From assembly GCA_964017045.1 (NCBI GenBank), contig OZ024802.1:24987793-25051792 (forward strand): DNA of 64,000 bases, given 5' to 3'. A program made the position numbers and the translations under genes. Below are positions 1 through 10,300 of the stretch, in pieces. The first letter of the stretch is position 1. Each line of letters opens with the position of its first letter. Below the pieces are notes generated by a model. That model was given only the letters and a program-made list of their open reading frames with translations. It searched no databases and was not told the origin of the DNA. Source of the stretch: Omphiscola glabra (taxonomy: Eukaryota; Mollusca; Gastropoda; Lymnaeidae).

Positions 1-223
1 GACGAGGTTGCGGACGACTGTGTACGGCATTATGGGATGAGAACTGCCAGAAAGTATTATACTACTAGCGATTGTATAGAGCAAAGAGAAATTATGTTTA
101 ATTATGTAAATAAGAATCATAATAATAAGAAGAAAAAATGTTTTTTTTAAATCCAAAACATACATTGTTAATAAACACCCAAATATTTTGAGGAAGACAG
201 AGAAAAAGATGGGAAGATAACAT
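1..223. other. AT-rich sequence, no gene seen
   Basis: AT-rich sequence preceding a LINE fragment. I see no supported exon or RNA gene. Confidence 0.5.
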
Positions 224-362
224 CAAAGAGTGGACGGGTTTAAAACTAGACGAGGCCGTACCAAGTTCAGAAGACAGAGAGGAATGGAGAAGGATAGTTT
301 TCATGTCATCTGTGGCGCCCCAACGGTCCAATGACTAAGGGACATGATGATGATTATGATGA
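224..362 (+). pseudogene. Non-LTR retrotransposon reverse transcriptase, C-terminal fragment
   Basis: From about 228 to the stop at 336-338 the + strand encodes a short peptide with the blocks EWTGLKLDEA and SEDREEWRRIVFMSS, followed by RSND and the stop. This resembles the extreme C-terminus of LINE reverse transcriptases, where AEDRxxWRxxV and a final RSxD are recurrent. A GATGAT-type microsatellite tail follows directly to about 362, as expected for a LINE 3' end. A second copy of the same ending lies inverted at 34465-34624, which supports a repeat family. The fragment is 5'-truncated and not functional. The clade is not determined. Confidence 0.6.
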
Positions 363-1884
363 AATATTTTGAGTCATCTCCCTTAGTCAAAATTTGTTTT
401 TAACCTCTTGGTGGTTTAAGATTTTGAATTTTTAAATTAAAAAAAAAAAAAAAAAAATGTAAATATTCAACCTGTTTGCTATCCTTTTTTTTTTTTATTA
501 AAGGAAAATCTGTTTCAAACGTAAAGCTTTCCTTATCGTGTTATCCAAGTGTCCAAATTATTATTAACCGTTTCAAATTAAAATATTAACCTTTGGCCCT
601 CTCACTCAAAGTAAATGACGCCCCGGAAATTCGGGGCTCCAGTCAGTTGCCTGCTTTGCCAGTACCTTTAGAATACGCCCTTCATGCAAGAACGTACCAC
701 AAAGTTTATACATTTAAATCATAACTTAACTAATTTAGACTCCCTGGTATCTGGACTTTTTTATACATCAAAATAGTGATCGTGAGAGGAAACTAAAGGG
801 ACACCATTCATTATTATTTCATGTGTAAGTTGTTTAGTTTTAAAATTTGTCTCTCTGTACAAAGTCAAGAAAACAAAAGAATCACGAAGTCTGTCAAACA
901 AATGGCTTGTTTACAAGTCGCTAGGTGACTTCTCTTCGTTGTGATAAAATATAAATCTCATCTAGCAGGAACGGTGCCAACACGATACTTCATCAACTGC
1001 ATTAGATCACAAAAGTCTTTCTGATGACACAACAATAGGAATCGTGGCGTCTGCTCATTTAAAATGTCCACGTCAATATGGTACCATTATACGCTGGTTA
1101 GTTTCAAATCACGACATTTATGAATACTAGTAGTGGCGTACCTACGGTTAGTGCCAAATGGTAAGGAAGGTGGGCAAGATTTGTGGCGCCCTCACTCCCC
1201 CACTTCGGAAAAAATCTGAAGAACTGGCAGTGCTTTCCGGATGCGAACAGGGAGTTCTGGAGCTGACTAAAAAGATTGATGAAAAGAAACGAAGATATCA
1301 TTGGAATTGACTCATGACTGAGAATTGTGACTCAGTGATATTCGCTCAAAATTGACTTCCGATCTCTAGAAGCCATCAAAAATCACTTGAATATTCTCAC
1401 AAAGGAAAACGAAAGCTCATCTGTGATCACTCAAACAATTCTTGTGTTCGACTGCGAAGCTAAACTTGCTTACTAGCGAATTCAAAATCATGATTTTGCA
1501 TACTTCACAAGTCTTGAAAGTCCGCTATATAAGCATTATGGGGTTCACTTTGAATTGGGACATTGATGATGACAGTTATTTAAAAAAAAACAATATGATG
1601 ATCGAATTTCCAATTTTGAAAAGTTGAATTTGGAGTTTCATCTGTAGAAAGATCCTAACCTCATTAATATTTTATAATGACCTGGCTCATTCAATTAATT
1701 TGCTACGTCTAAATAATCGTCCATTTTGGGGGGGGGGGGGGGGGGTAATTGCAGTAGCTTTACCGCCACGTCTGCGGCTAAGAACAAAAAAGCTATTGTC
1801 CTACGGCAAATGACAACAATGGACTAGTAAACATTAGAAGACTGGACATATTGCATTAAATAAGTCACGGACACATTCTAGGGC
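363..1884. other. AT-rich intergenic sequence
   Basis: Contains a poly-A run near 440-457, the left end of a CAGTGGCGTA-type hAT element near 1131, and a G run of about 18 at 1729-1746. No supported gene. Confidence 0.5.
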
Positions 1885-2061
1885 GACATTCCCTCTCAAT
1901 ATAATGGACATTCCGTCTCAATATAATGGACATTCCCTCTCAATATAATGGACATTCCCTCTCAATATAATGGACATTCCCTCTCAATATAATGGACATT
2001 CCCTCTCAATATAATGGACATTCTCTCTAAATTTAATGGACATTTCCTCTCATTATAATGG
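1885..2061. repeat. 22-bp minisatellite, about 8 copies
   Basis: Direct repeats of a 22-bp unit (core ACATTCCCTCTCAATATAAT). The middle copies are identical and the last two are diverged. Confidence 0.95.
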
Positions 2062-2354
2062 ATCATTTAATGATCTCAACATCCATTAAAACCAAAGTGC
2101 TGATTTGCGTACTATTTTCTTTTGTTTCATTCTGAAATAGTTGTTGAAATAAATGTGCGGTGTAAAAGCTGATGGGTCATTTGAATATTAATATAGTTAA
2201 GGGGTTTAAAAATGTGCAGTAGCGAACCTTGTGGGGAGAGGGGGCATTAATTTGGACTCTTATAACGTACGTTACATAAGCATAAAATAAGATTTACTTA
2301 TAATTAGTTTCATCGATAAACACGAATATTGCAGATTGAATTACAATAAATGAG

Positions 2355-2545
2355 AGTACGCGGTTGTGCAGTGATTAAGCTCTCGCCCAAAAGGGTTATC
2401 ATTTGATTCTCGCCTCTGATCTCTCCGACACACCTCACATAGTACAGGAAAAGGCATTGGATTGTGCTCCTGGTTTCGATGGCCTCAATGTGGTCAACGC
2501 GGCATTGGACGGAAAGACATAAAAAATTATGTTTCCCAATCTTGC
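2355..2545 (+). repeat. Possible tRNA-derived SINE
   Basis: The segment has an A-box-like stretch (GTGCAGTGATTAAGC), then a B-box-like stretch ending TTTGATTCTCGCC about 45 bases later, followed by a non-tRNA body. This spacing fits the head of a tRNA-derived SINE with internal Pol III boxes. Neither box is a perfect consensus and there is no second copy in the window, so the call is tentative. Confidence 0.3.
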
Positions 2546-3290
2546 CATAGTTTACCAAGAGTGCTCCTTCCACTGTTCTCATAATAATATTTCAAAATTA
2601 TGATCTTACACTTTCGGGCGAAACTAATTAATTTATAAATGATATATGTGATACTTGTCAATGCATATTCATATATATGTGTTTAAATGCATCTCATTTT
2701 CCTATTTTGTTATTTTCTTCCTGTCACTTTTCATCCTGTGAATTTTGGTTACATTTACTGATATTTAAGGGAATTTAGTCCATCATGAACAATTATATGG
2801 ACTCACAAATATAATTATGACTTTTATCTGTGACACAAAGTTACTAGGCTGTGATATCCAATGAAGTCATTGATTCGAACCCAAATGTGACATGAACTTG
2901 AACTTGTTCACCACAACTTAAACAGTGTTTAAGCATTAATAGATTAAAATGAACTTTTTTCCAACAAGTAATCAAATTAAGTGGTCAGAAAGATCCTTCA
3001 CGTCATTTTTACATGTACGGTAATTGACAGCAGGAATAACCTTTTTCAACTCTTACGATAAAATGGAGGCTGGCGTGTATTTTCTTTTAAAGCTTAAGAA
3101 TGTAGCAGTTATTTCCCATTTTATTTTGTGCCTTTTTTTTTTTTTTTAGTTAATTTTTTTGTGACAAAAAATAGATTTTTATCAAGTGAATTATATCTAA
3201 CAATAAAAATGTATTACCACTGACTTAAAATTTCTTAAGATATTGTTAAAGAACCACTGCTCAATATCATTTTTTCCGGCGTTGAAAGCA
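2546..3290. other. AT-rich intergenic sequence
   Basis: Poly-T runs and AT-rich sequence. No supported coding exon or RNA gene. Confidence 0.5.
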
Positions 3291-3313
3291 TGTATATATA
3301 TATATAATTAAGT

Positions 3314-3371
<58 letters not shown>
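3291..3371. repeat. (TA)n microsatellite
   Basis: An almost pure TA dinucleotide tract of about 80 bp, interrupted once. Confidence 0.97.
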
Positions 3372-3373
<2 letters not shown>

Positions 3374-4569
3374 TAGCTTTTAAGTGTGTGAATAATTAAC
3401 CATCCTAATGTTCCTTTCTATTTGTTTTGTTTTCTCTTAATTTAGTCTTAAACAAATTACTTTGCTTGATTAAAAAATGCAGAGTTTAAAGTTTTTGAAT
3501 GCACACGACCCTTAATGTTAAAAATATTATAATTTAAATTTGTACCAAATAAAACCCATGATAAAATGATGAAAAAAGTCCAAGCCTCATTTTTCCATAA
3601 GACCGACAACAAGTTTTTATTGTTAAAACATCCAACATACCACAACAATTAACAACAAGGTAAATAAAAGCAGCCAAAACAAATTGATTAGTAAACAAAT
3701 TATTTTATTTTATTATTCAATGTAAATTCTTCAAGAGAAACATTTGAAAACTCTTTCATTTGTGAATGCAAATCGTTCAAAATCCCAGTAACGACTGATT
3801 ATTAAAATTAAAACCTCTCTATTAATAAAAACCAGTAGTGGCTGCCTTTATGCATTTGTTACATTTAGGTCAATTATAAATAACAGTTTTATGTGTTGAA
3901 ATGTCAACTGAGAATTTGTTTCAACTACCCTAATACATATCAAAATCACTTATGTGTGTTACAATACAGAAATTTGATGAAAATATGACAATGGTAAAAA
4001 TTGAATGTGTGAGTGTATTTCCACTATGTTGTCCAACAAAATCAGACCGCTGGCCCCGGGCATCAAAAATTCCAAATTATTTTCTCACGGCCCCGGGTAT
4101 ATAGAGGGTAAGGGGCCTCGGTGCAGCTGTAAAGACGGCCCGGACTAACGTGATCCATTTACTGAACTAAAACACGGCAGCGTTAAAACATTCCCATAAC
4201 AGAAGAGCTCGTGATGGCCGCGCATTAAAAATGTACACACCATTGTGGTACAAATATCTCTTTGTACAATCATTGGGATCAAAAACGTTATAAATGTGCT
4301 CTGAAATAAAACGAAGATTACCTGTAGTAATCCAGAGAGCAAAATAGTTTTATGAACTATGTTTTTGTTGCACTGTTCATAACATTTGTTCATTTCGTTC
4401 GTATTTGCTTCATATCCCAAATGAGCAGTTGAAGATCCAAAGATAGAAATGGAAAATTGATAGTTCGTGGTCGGCCATAAATGTCTCTGACACAAAAAAC
4501 ACAAACAATAAAAGCTTAAAATTGGGAGTATGTTAGTTCTTACTTGAATAGTTTATTTGAATAGATTAG
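3372..4569. other. AT-rich intergenic sequence
   Basis: Contains a 119-codon open frame on the - strand (4145-4504) with one hydrophobic stretch. I do not recognise it and see no splice or homology support, so I do not call it a gene. Two CCCCGGG-containing segments lie near 4053-4098. Confidence 0.5.
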
Positions 4570-4757
4570 CAGTGGCGTAGCAAGCTTAACTCGCGCCCGG
4601 GGCACAATACCTTTTTAGCGCCCCCCAATACCTTTTTAGCGCCCCCCCCCCTATTCGAAAAACATACATTATTATAGTAAAATATACCATTTGGCGCCCC
4701 TTTGTGAGTAGCGCCCGGGGCATGATGCCCCCTTCCCCCCCCCTCACTACGCCACTG
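4570..4757. mobile_element. Non-autonomous hAT element with intact 8-bp target duplication
   Basis: The 188-bp element starts CAGTGGCGTAGC and ends with the inverse, CTACGCCACTG. It is flanked on both sides by the 8-bp direct repeat TAGATTAG (4562-4569 and 4758-4765). An 8-bp target duplication with short CAGTG-type inverted ends is the hAT signature. There is no transposase inside. The interior is C-rich and contains a small duplication of GCGCCC blocks. Several other copies of the left end occur in the window. Confidence 0.88.
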
Positions 4758-4936
4758 TAGATTAGGAGTGAGGAGATATATTCCAGATGTCTGCCTTAAT
4801 GTGTCTGTCTAAACGTATGGGTAATAGAGTTTACAGAAATGAATGTCTTTGTGAAGCCAATTGTTGTCATTTAGGAGGCTAAAGATTTGTTATTTTCAGA
4901 TTTAGGGAAAGCGTGGGGAGCTCGGGTAATAAACTA

Positions 4937-5002
4937 AGGGTTTGACATGTAGGGTTTGACATGTAGGGTTCGACAGGTAGGGTTTGCCAGGTAGGGTTTG
5001 AC
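4937..5002. repeat. 14-bp minisatellite, left part
   Basis: Tandem GGGTTTGACATGTA-like units, interrupted by the transposon at 5003-5408 and continuing on its other side. Confidence 0.9.
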
Positions 5003-5408
5003 CAGGTCCGGATTAACCATTAGTCAAACAAGGCATGTGTCTTGGGCACCAAGCGTTTGGGGGCACCACAAGTCCTCAATAATTATTTTTTTTTGAACAA
5101 ATTTAAGTCCAGAAACAACTGAAAATTGAACAAGTGCTCTGAAAATGAAGAAATACATTATAATAAAAATTCACATTCAAGTTTGGTACAATTTATTAAC
5201 AATTAATTTTAATACAGAAATACTTTATTGTAGGTTTTATAAAAGTGATAGTAATACAAACTACAAACATATTTGTTAACAACTGTTTTCTTTGAATAAT
5301 ATTGAACATGCCAGCGGTCACGGTCAGTGAAAGATCAGGGGCCCGGGCAGAAGGGGGCACCCATGTGGGTTTGTACCTTGGGCACTAAAATGGCTTGAGC
5401 CAGCCCTG
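5003..5408. mobile_element. hAT-like element inserted inside a minisatellite
   Basis: The 406-bp segment begins CAGGTCCGGATTAACC and ends CTTGAGCCAGCCCTG, giving imperfect inverted termini (CAGGTCCGG against CAGGGCTGG). The 8-bp GGTTTGAC lies immediately on both sides (4995-5002, 5409-5416). Because the host array is itself made of GGTTTGAC-like units, the duplication could be coincidental. The sharp break in the array still supports an insertion. No transposase frame is present. Confidence 0.7.
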
Positions 5409-5800
5409 GGTTTGACATGTATGGTTTGACAAGTAGTGTTTGACAGGTTAGGATTCGACAGGCAGGGTTCGACAGGTAGGGTTTGCCAGGTAGGGTTTGA
5501 CATGCATGGTTTGACATGCATGGTTTGACAAGTAGTGTTTGACAGATTAGGGTTCGACAGGCAGGGTTCGACAGGCAGGGTTCGACAGGCAGGGTTCGAC
5601 AGGTAGGGTTTGCCAGGTAGGGTTTGACATGTATGGTTTGACAAGTAGAGTTTGACAGGTTAGGGTTCGACAGGCAGGGTTCGACAGGCAGGGTTCGACA
5701 GGTAAGGTTTGCTATGTAGGGTTTGACATGCATGGTTTGACAAGTAGTGTTCGACAGGTAGGGTTCGACAGGTAGGGTTTGACATGTATGGTTTAACAAT
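5409..5800. repeat. 14/15-bp minisatellite, right part
   Basis: About 27 units of GGGTTCGACAGGCA-like sequence with frequent substitutions and occasional 15-bp units. Three overlapping - strand frames of 60-160 residues through this array are repeat artefacts. Confidence 0.93.
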
Positions 5801-5957
5801 AAACTTGACAAACACATTGCCTAATGTACCGGTACCCCATGTTTGACTCAATTTCTGACTCCCGCCATCCCAGTTGGCCTATTTTAAAGATGAAGATGCT
5901 GTTCGGCGTCCCACTGTGATTGTACTGTTGCACTGCATGGTCAGATATCAGCACCAC

Positions 5958-6060
5958 ACCACTGGTCGGCCACCTGCGGCTCCGGAGCCGCATGCGTCTC
6001 TTTAAATAGATACGTGCGACTTTTTTTTTTAAAAATATAGTCTATATTGAGACGAGGCTC
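5958..6060. mobile_element. hAT-like element fragment
   Basis: CCACTGGTCGGCCACCTGCGGCTC is followed by GCCGCATGCGTCTCTTT, a start shared with the complete element at 56837-57051 (GGCTGCATGCGGCTCTTT). Only one end is recognisable here. Confidence 0.5.
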
Positions 6061-6175
6061 CCAACATATTTTCTCGGCGGATTTCATTAAAAAACGACTC
6101 CTACCTGATACTCATAATCTGTCAAATTTTGTCGTGTGTAGTTTTTGCGGCGTTGCGTTTTGTGTTTAGGTGTGG

Positions 6176-6408
6176 TAAGGGTGCTGGATGGCCGAGAGCT
6201 CTAAACTGAGCAAATCTCAAGTCGATGGTCTGGAGTTCAATCCCCAGTCAAGCAAAAACACCACCAGCACCCCGGGTGGATGGGACTCGTTAGCCTTGGA
6301 CGGTAACTCATCTAAGAGAAGGCAAACTTTGAATTCAAACCAGGAGCCAGAATGATCAATAAATTGATCGTGGGCCCTCAAACATAAGAAGAAGAAGAAG
6401 AAGAAGAG
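6176..6408 (+). mobile_element. tRNA-derived SINE with (AAG)n tail
   Basis: The head matches a type II (Leu/Ser-like) tRNA layout: an A-box region GGATGGCCGAG followed by TCTAA, then a B-box-like GAGTTCAATCCCC about 50 bases on. A non-tRNA body follows with the block TTGGACGGTAACTCATCTAAG, then a 3' segment containing 21 bases (6341-6361) identical to the 3' end of a LINE fragment at 40245-40265, then an AAG repeat tail. The body block recurs inverted at 12025-12176. SINEs are transcribed by RNA Pol III and mobilised by a partner LINE that recognises a shared 3' tail. Confidence 0.85.
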
Positions 6409-6831
6409 GTCTAGATTGAAACTTTTCGTGTGGTTGACTTCGTAACGCGCTTCGAGCCTTTGGGGATAAAGCGTGATTTTTTAAATAAACTTTATAATTA
6501 TTATTTATGGTATATGGCATAATAGAATAGGTTACAATAATGGGCCATTCAATTGGTTAAATGAGATCATTAGAATTGAAACCGTAGAGCTTCATTCAAT
6601 GTAAGTTAAGTGTAATGGTGTAATGGTGACCAAGTAAAACATTTGTACTAAAAGGGTTTATCTATACAATTTGTTTGCGTGCCCGAAGAGAAGGAATGCG
6701 TAGAATTAATGAAACTATCGTGTTTATCCTTTGAGAGCGGGAAGTGAGTGAAACAAAGCAACACAACAATGGCTCTCACTCTAACACATTTATTATTTAT
6801 CTTATTTTGAGTTTTGTTTTTAGTGGTAAAG

Positions 6832-7090
6832 CAGTGGTTCCCAAAAGTGTTTTTTGTCGTTTTGCCCCATATTTCATAACATGTTTTCAGTCACACCCCC
6901 CCCCCCCAACCCCTAACCCCACACACTTTTTCCCAAAATTGCTTTTATTTCAAAACAGAGCTATCGACACGCCACTTATATCAAGCAAAATAGACATTTT
7001 AAAAAATTGAATGATTACAATCCACCTATGAAAAGACGGGATGCTTCAATGGGGGGGGGGTGGTAACACCCCAAATTCTGGAAACCGCTG
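6832..7090. mobile_element. Degraded hAT-like element
   Basis: Starts CAGTGGTTCCCAAAAG and ends TCTGGAAACCGCTG, which are imperfect inverted termini of the CAGTGGTT type seen in the SPIN-like copies. Runs of C and G are internal. I find no convincing 8-bp target duplication. It lies about 200 bp upstream of the signal-peptide exon. Confidence 0.5.
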
Positions 7091-7293
7091 CTGTTATATA
7101 TCTCCTGACACAGTGACATAATTGCGATTCGAATTGTCAATAACATGAATTTAGTACTATTATATATACCTAAAATGACGCTTTTAAAAAAAGAACTGTT
7201 TTCGAGATTATGTAACTAAAGGAATTTCTACATTAGCTAGAGATGTCTCTTTTTTGTGTCAAAATCAAAGATTTTTATTTTACTTTTGTTACC

Positions 7294-7366
7294 ATGAAGG
7301 GAATGTTTTTGTATATTTTCTTGTTGGCATTGGCCAAGTCAGCAGACGGGATCTCACTGTCCAAAG
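7294..7366 (+). CDS. Exon 1: signal peptide
   Basis: ATG at 7294 sits in the context ACCATGA and encodes MKGMFLYIFLLALAKSADG, a textbook signal peptide with a cleavage-like AKSADG end. The frame is also open 17 codons upstream to an ATG at 7243, but that start would bury the signal peptide, so 7294 is preferred. The exon ends at CCAAAG before GTAAAG, a good donor. The 73 coding bases leave one base over, which matches the two bases needed by exon 2 (split Asp codon). Confidence 0.65.
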
Positions 7367-10300
7367 GTAAAGCGCTGTTTATACTTCAGGTGGAGGCTTT
7401 AGAGATTAGTAAAGGCTCAAGTTATGGTGGTAGATGGGGGGGGGGGTATTCATGCATTTGGCCTCCCTGGCATAAGGAGGTCCACACATGTCGGGTGTGT
7501 GGTCCATGCTTCCCTCACATAACGAGGTCCACACATGCCTCCCTGACATAGTGAGGCCCACACATGTCATATTTGTGGCCTATGCCTCCCTGACATAGTG
7601 AGGCCCACACATGTCATGTGGGTGGTCCATGCCCCCCTGAAATAGTGAGGTCCACACATGTCATATTTGTGGCCTATGCCCCCCTGACATAGTGAGGTCC
7701 ACACATGTCATATTTTTGGCCTATGCCCCCCTGACATAGTGAGGCCTACACATGTCATATTTGTGGCCTATGCCCCCCTGACATAGTGAGGTCCACACAT
7801 GTCATATTTGTGGCCTATGCCCCCCTGACATAGTGAGGTCCACACATGTCATATTTTTGGCCTATGCCCCCCTGACATAGTGAGGCCCACACATGTCATG
7901 TGGGTGGCCCATGCCCCTCTGACGTAGACTAGTGTACCAAGCAGGGATTTGGAGTAGGCTTTTTCGTTTCTTTGTTTTGATGGCCTCCGCTGTGGACACA
8001 TTTTTTACAGTACCAGCTCCACCTCCAGCTCCACATCCAGCTCCACATCCAGCTCCACCTCCAGCTCCCCCTCCAACCCCAGCTCCACTCCAAGGTCCAC
8101 TCCAAGGTCCACTCCGAGCTCCACTCCCAGCGCCACTCCCAGCTCCGTAAAAAATTAAAATAATAATTGTATCTATCTGTCAGTCCATCCATATCTATAT
8201 ATAGATATATGTACGTCATAAATTCCTATATTCTTTAAGCGTCAGTTCACACGATCAAATTTCGCAACATACTTTTGATCAAATTTCGCAACATTATTTT
8301 GATCAAATTTCGCAACATACTTTTGATCAAATTTCGCAACATACTTTTGATCAAATTTCGCAACATACTTTTGATCAAATTTCGCAACATACTTTTGATC
8401 AAATTTCGCAACATACTTTTGATCAAATTTCGCAACATACTTTTGTATGAACGCATTATTTTGTGTGTGTGGTTTTTTTGTTGTTTTTTTTTTTACAAAA
8501 ATTGTAATTTGATCCAAAAGTAATTTGATAAGTTGTGACAAGGCTTCATACAAAAATCGTATCAAATGCATGATCGAAAATTTGGTCGTGTGAACTGACG
8601 CTATATCAATTTATAGTTATTCCGTATATATTAATGTCATAATAAAACCTCAGACGGATTGATCTCTTTGATATAATAAACATATTTAATTTAGTGTTGT
8701 TTTTTTTTTTAAATTATTATTTTAAAATCTTCGACAGATGACGATATCAACTCAAAACATTTAAATGTGTCAATGGATTGCAGTACGCAGACATCCAACA
8801 ATTGGTCACTCTTCCGTAACACATCTTCAGACATATTACAATTGTTTAAACGAAATATCCTTGAAGACGTGAAGATATCGGACACCTTACATTGGGAAAC
8901 CTCTTCCGACAAATCTTTTGATGACATTAACGTTTTACGGCATGAAAACAACTTCACGAAGAGAGATGCAACGAGGCTGTCCGTGATTGCGGTGAATGCA
9001 AATGTCCGCCTGAATGAAGCGGAACCAGCTGTAACACCAACGGTTGAAGCGTTAAAAAAGGGCGCTACGCAGGGAAAGACAACTGAGAACATGAACAGCA
9101 ACCCGAGTTTTATTGACGAGGTTGTAAGATTGATGAAAAGAAACAATGACGTCATCCTTCGTTCGGATGAAACCGGTTCACTAATTATGACCCAGGATGT
9201 GTTCTGCAAATACGACGACGTCTGCTGGGTGTACGGAGATTGCTGCCCTGACTTTTACTCGGCCAGAGGTCGAATCGATCAGAATATGTCCACGTTTCTA
9301 GAAGCCACCGTTCTAAACGTGGAATATGTCGACAGCTTGATGAGCACTCACTACGACATACACATGAACCAGCTGTCCACGTGTGAGGATGTGCACGTCG
9401 ACTCACAGATACGTGAACGAAGGGTCACGACGTGCAGCCGTGAGCCGTTCATTCGGTCAAAATTTGATTTTGAGCTCAGGCAAATAAAAGAGGATAGCCT
9501 TTACGGCGCCAGTGTGTTTGTAGGTTTGACCAAAGAAGACATCGTCCACCGCTGTGAGAAGCCGCAGAGAATTCCATTGGATCATCTTCAACACATTCCA
9601 TTTTCAAGGCATAGTTTCTATAACATATTCTGTGCTGTGTGTAATGGGTTTGACATACGAAAGACACTTGAATTCATTGCGGCATTAGTATGTAATAATA
9701 GTATGGTTGATAGCAGTGTAAATAAAGGAGTAAGGATTTTTCGTTCAGAAGAATCCTTTAAGGTATATGTGTTTCTAAATGCGTGTAACTTTACCACCTC
9801 ACATGGCCAGACGAATCGTTTCTGCTTCGAGACAGGCGATTTTCTCCCGGTGGACCACGTGACTAACAGGAACTCAACAGCCCACCACCCACACGGCTCA
9901 AACAAACAGCTTGATAATATTTGGTACAGGATGTGTCAAAAATACACATTCGTTGTTGAGGAGAGTAATACGGGGAATTTGTACAAAAACCCGCACTGCC
10001 TAATTATTTCAAATTCTGACAAATTTGCGAAATCTCCGAAATTCGGTGATGCTGAACAAATATTTGAATATGTCTTGGGATGTTCGAAATCGAAATGTCC
10101 TTGGTCCTTTAATATAATTGATTATGTAACTTTGATTAAGAACAGTTCGAGACTAATCCATTTGGACTTTTATGGTCATTCGAGGGCAAGCAATCACAAT
10201 GTCGGCTCGTGTCCAGAGCACCAGGTGTTTGTTGTGTTTTACAATACATGTGTTGTACCGAAATGTCCAGAAGACATGCAGTTTATTAACGGGAAATGCA

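Larger units (their letters stand above)
7367..8737 (+). other. Intron 1, filled with repeats
   Basis: This 1371-bp intron has a GTAAAG donor and an acceptor ATCTTCGACAG (AG at 8736-8737) preceded by a run of about 14 T. It contains a 47-bp minisatellite, a CCAGCTCCA-type hexamer array and a MITE with an internal 24-bp array, so almost all of it is repeat-derived. Confidence 0.65.

Noticed and set aside
4145..4504. 119-codon - strand frame with a hydrophobic segment
   Set aside because: No recognisable family, no splice-site pair and AT-rich composition. The hydrophobic stretch can arise from T-rich DNA.
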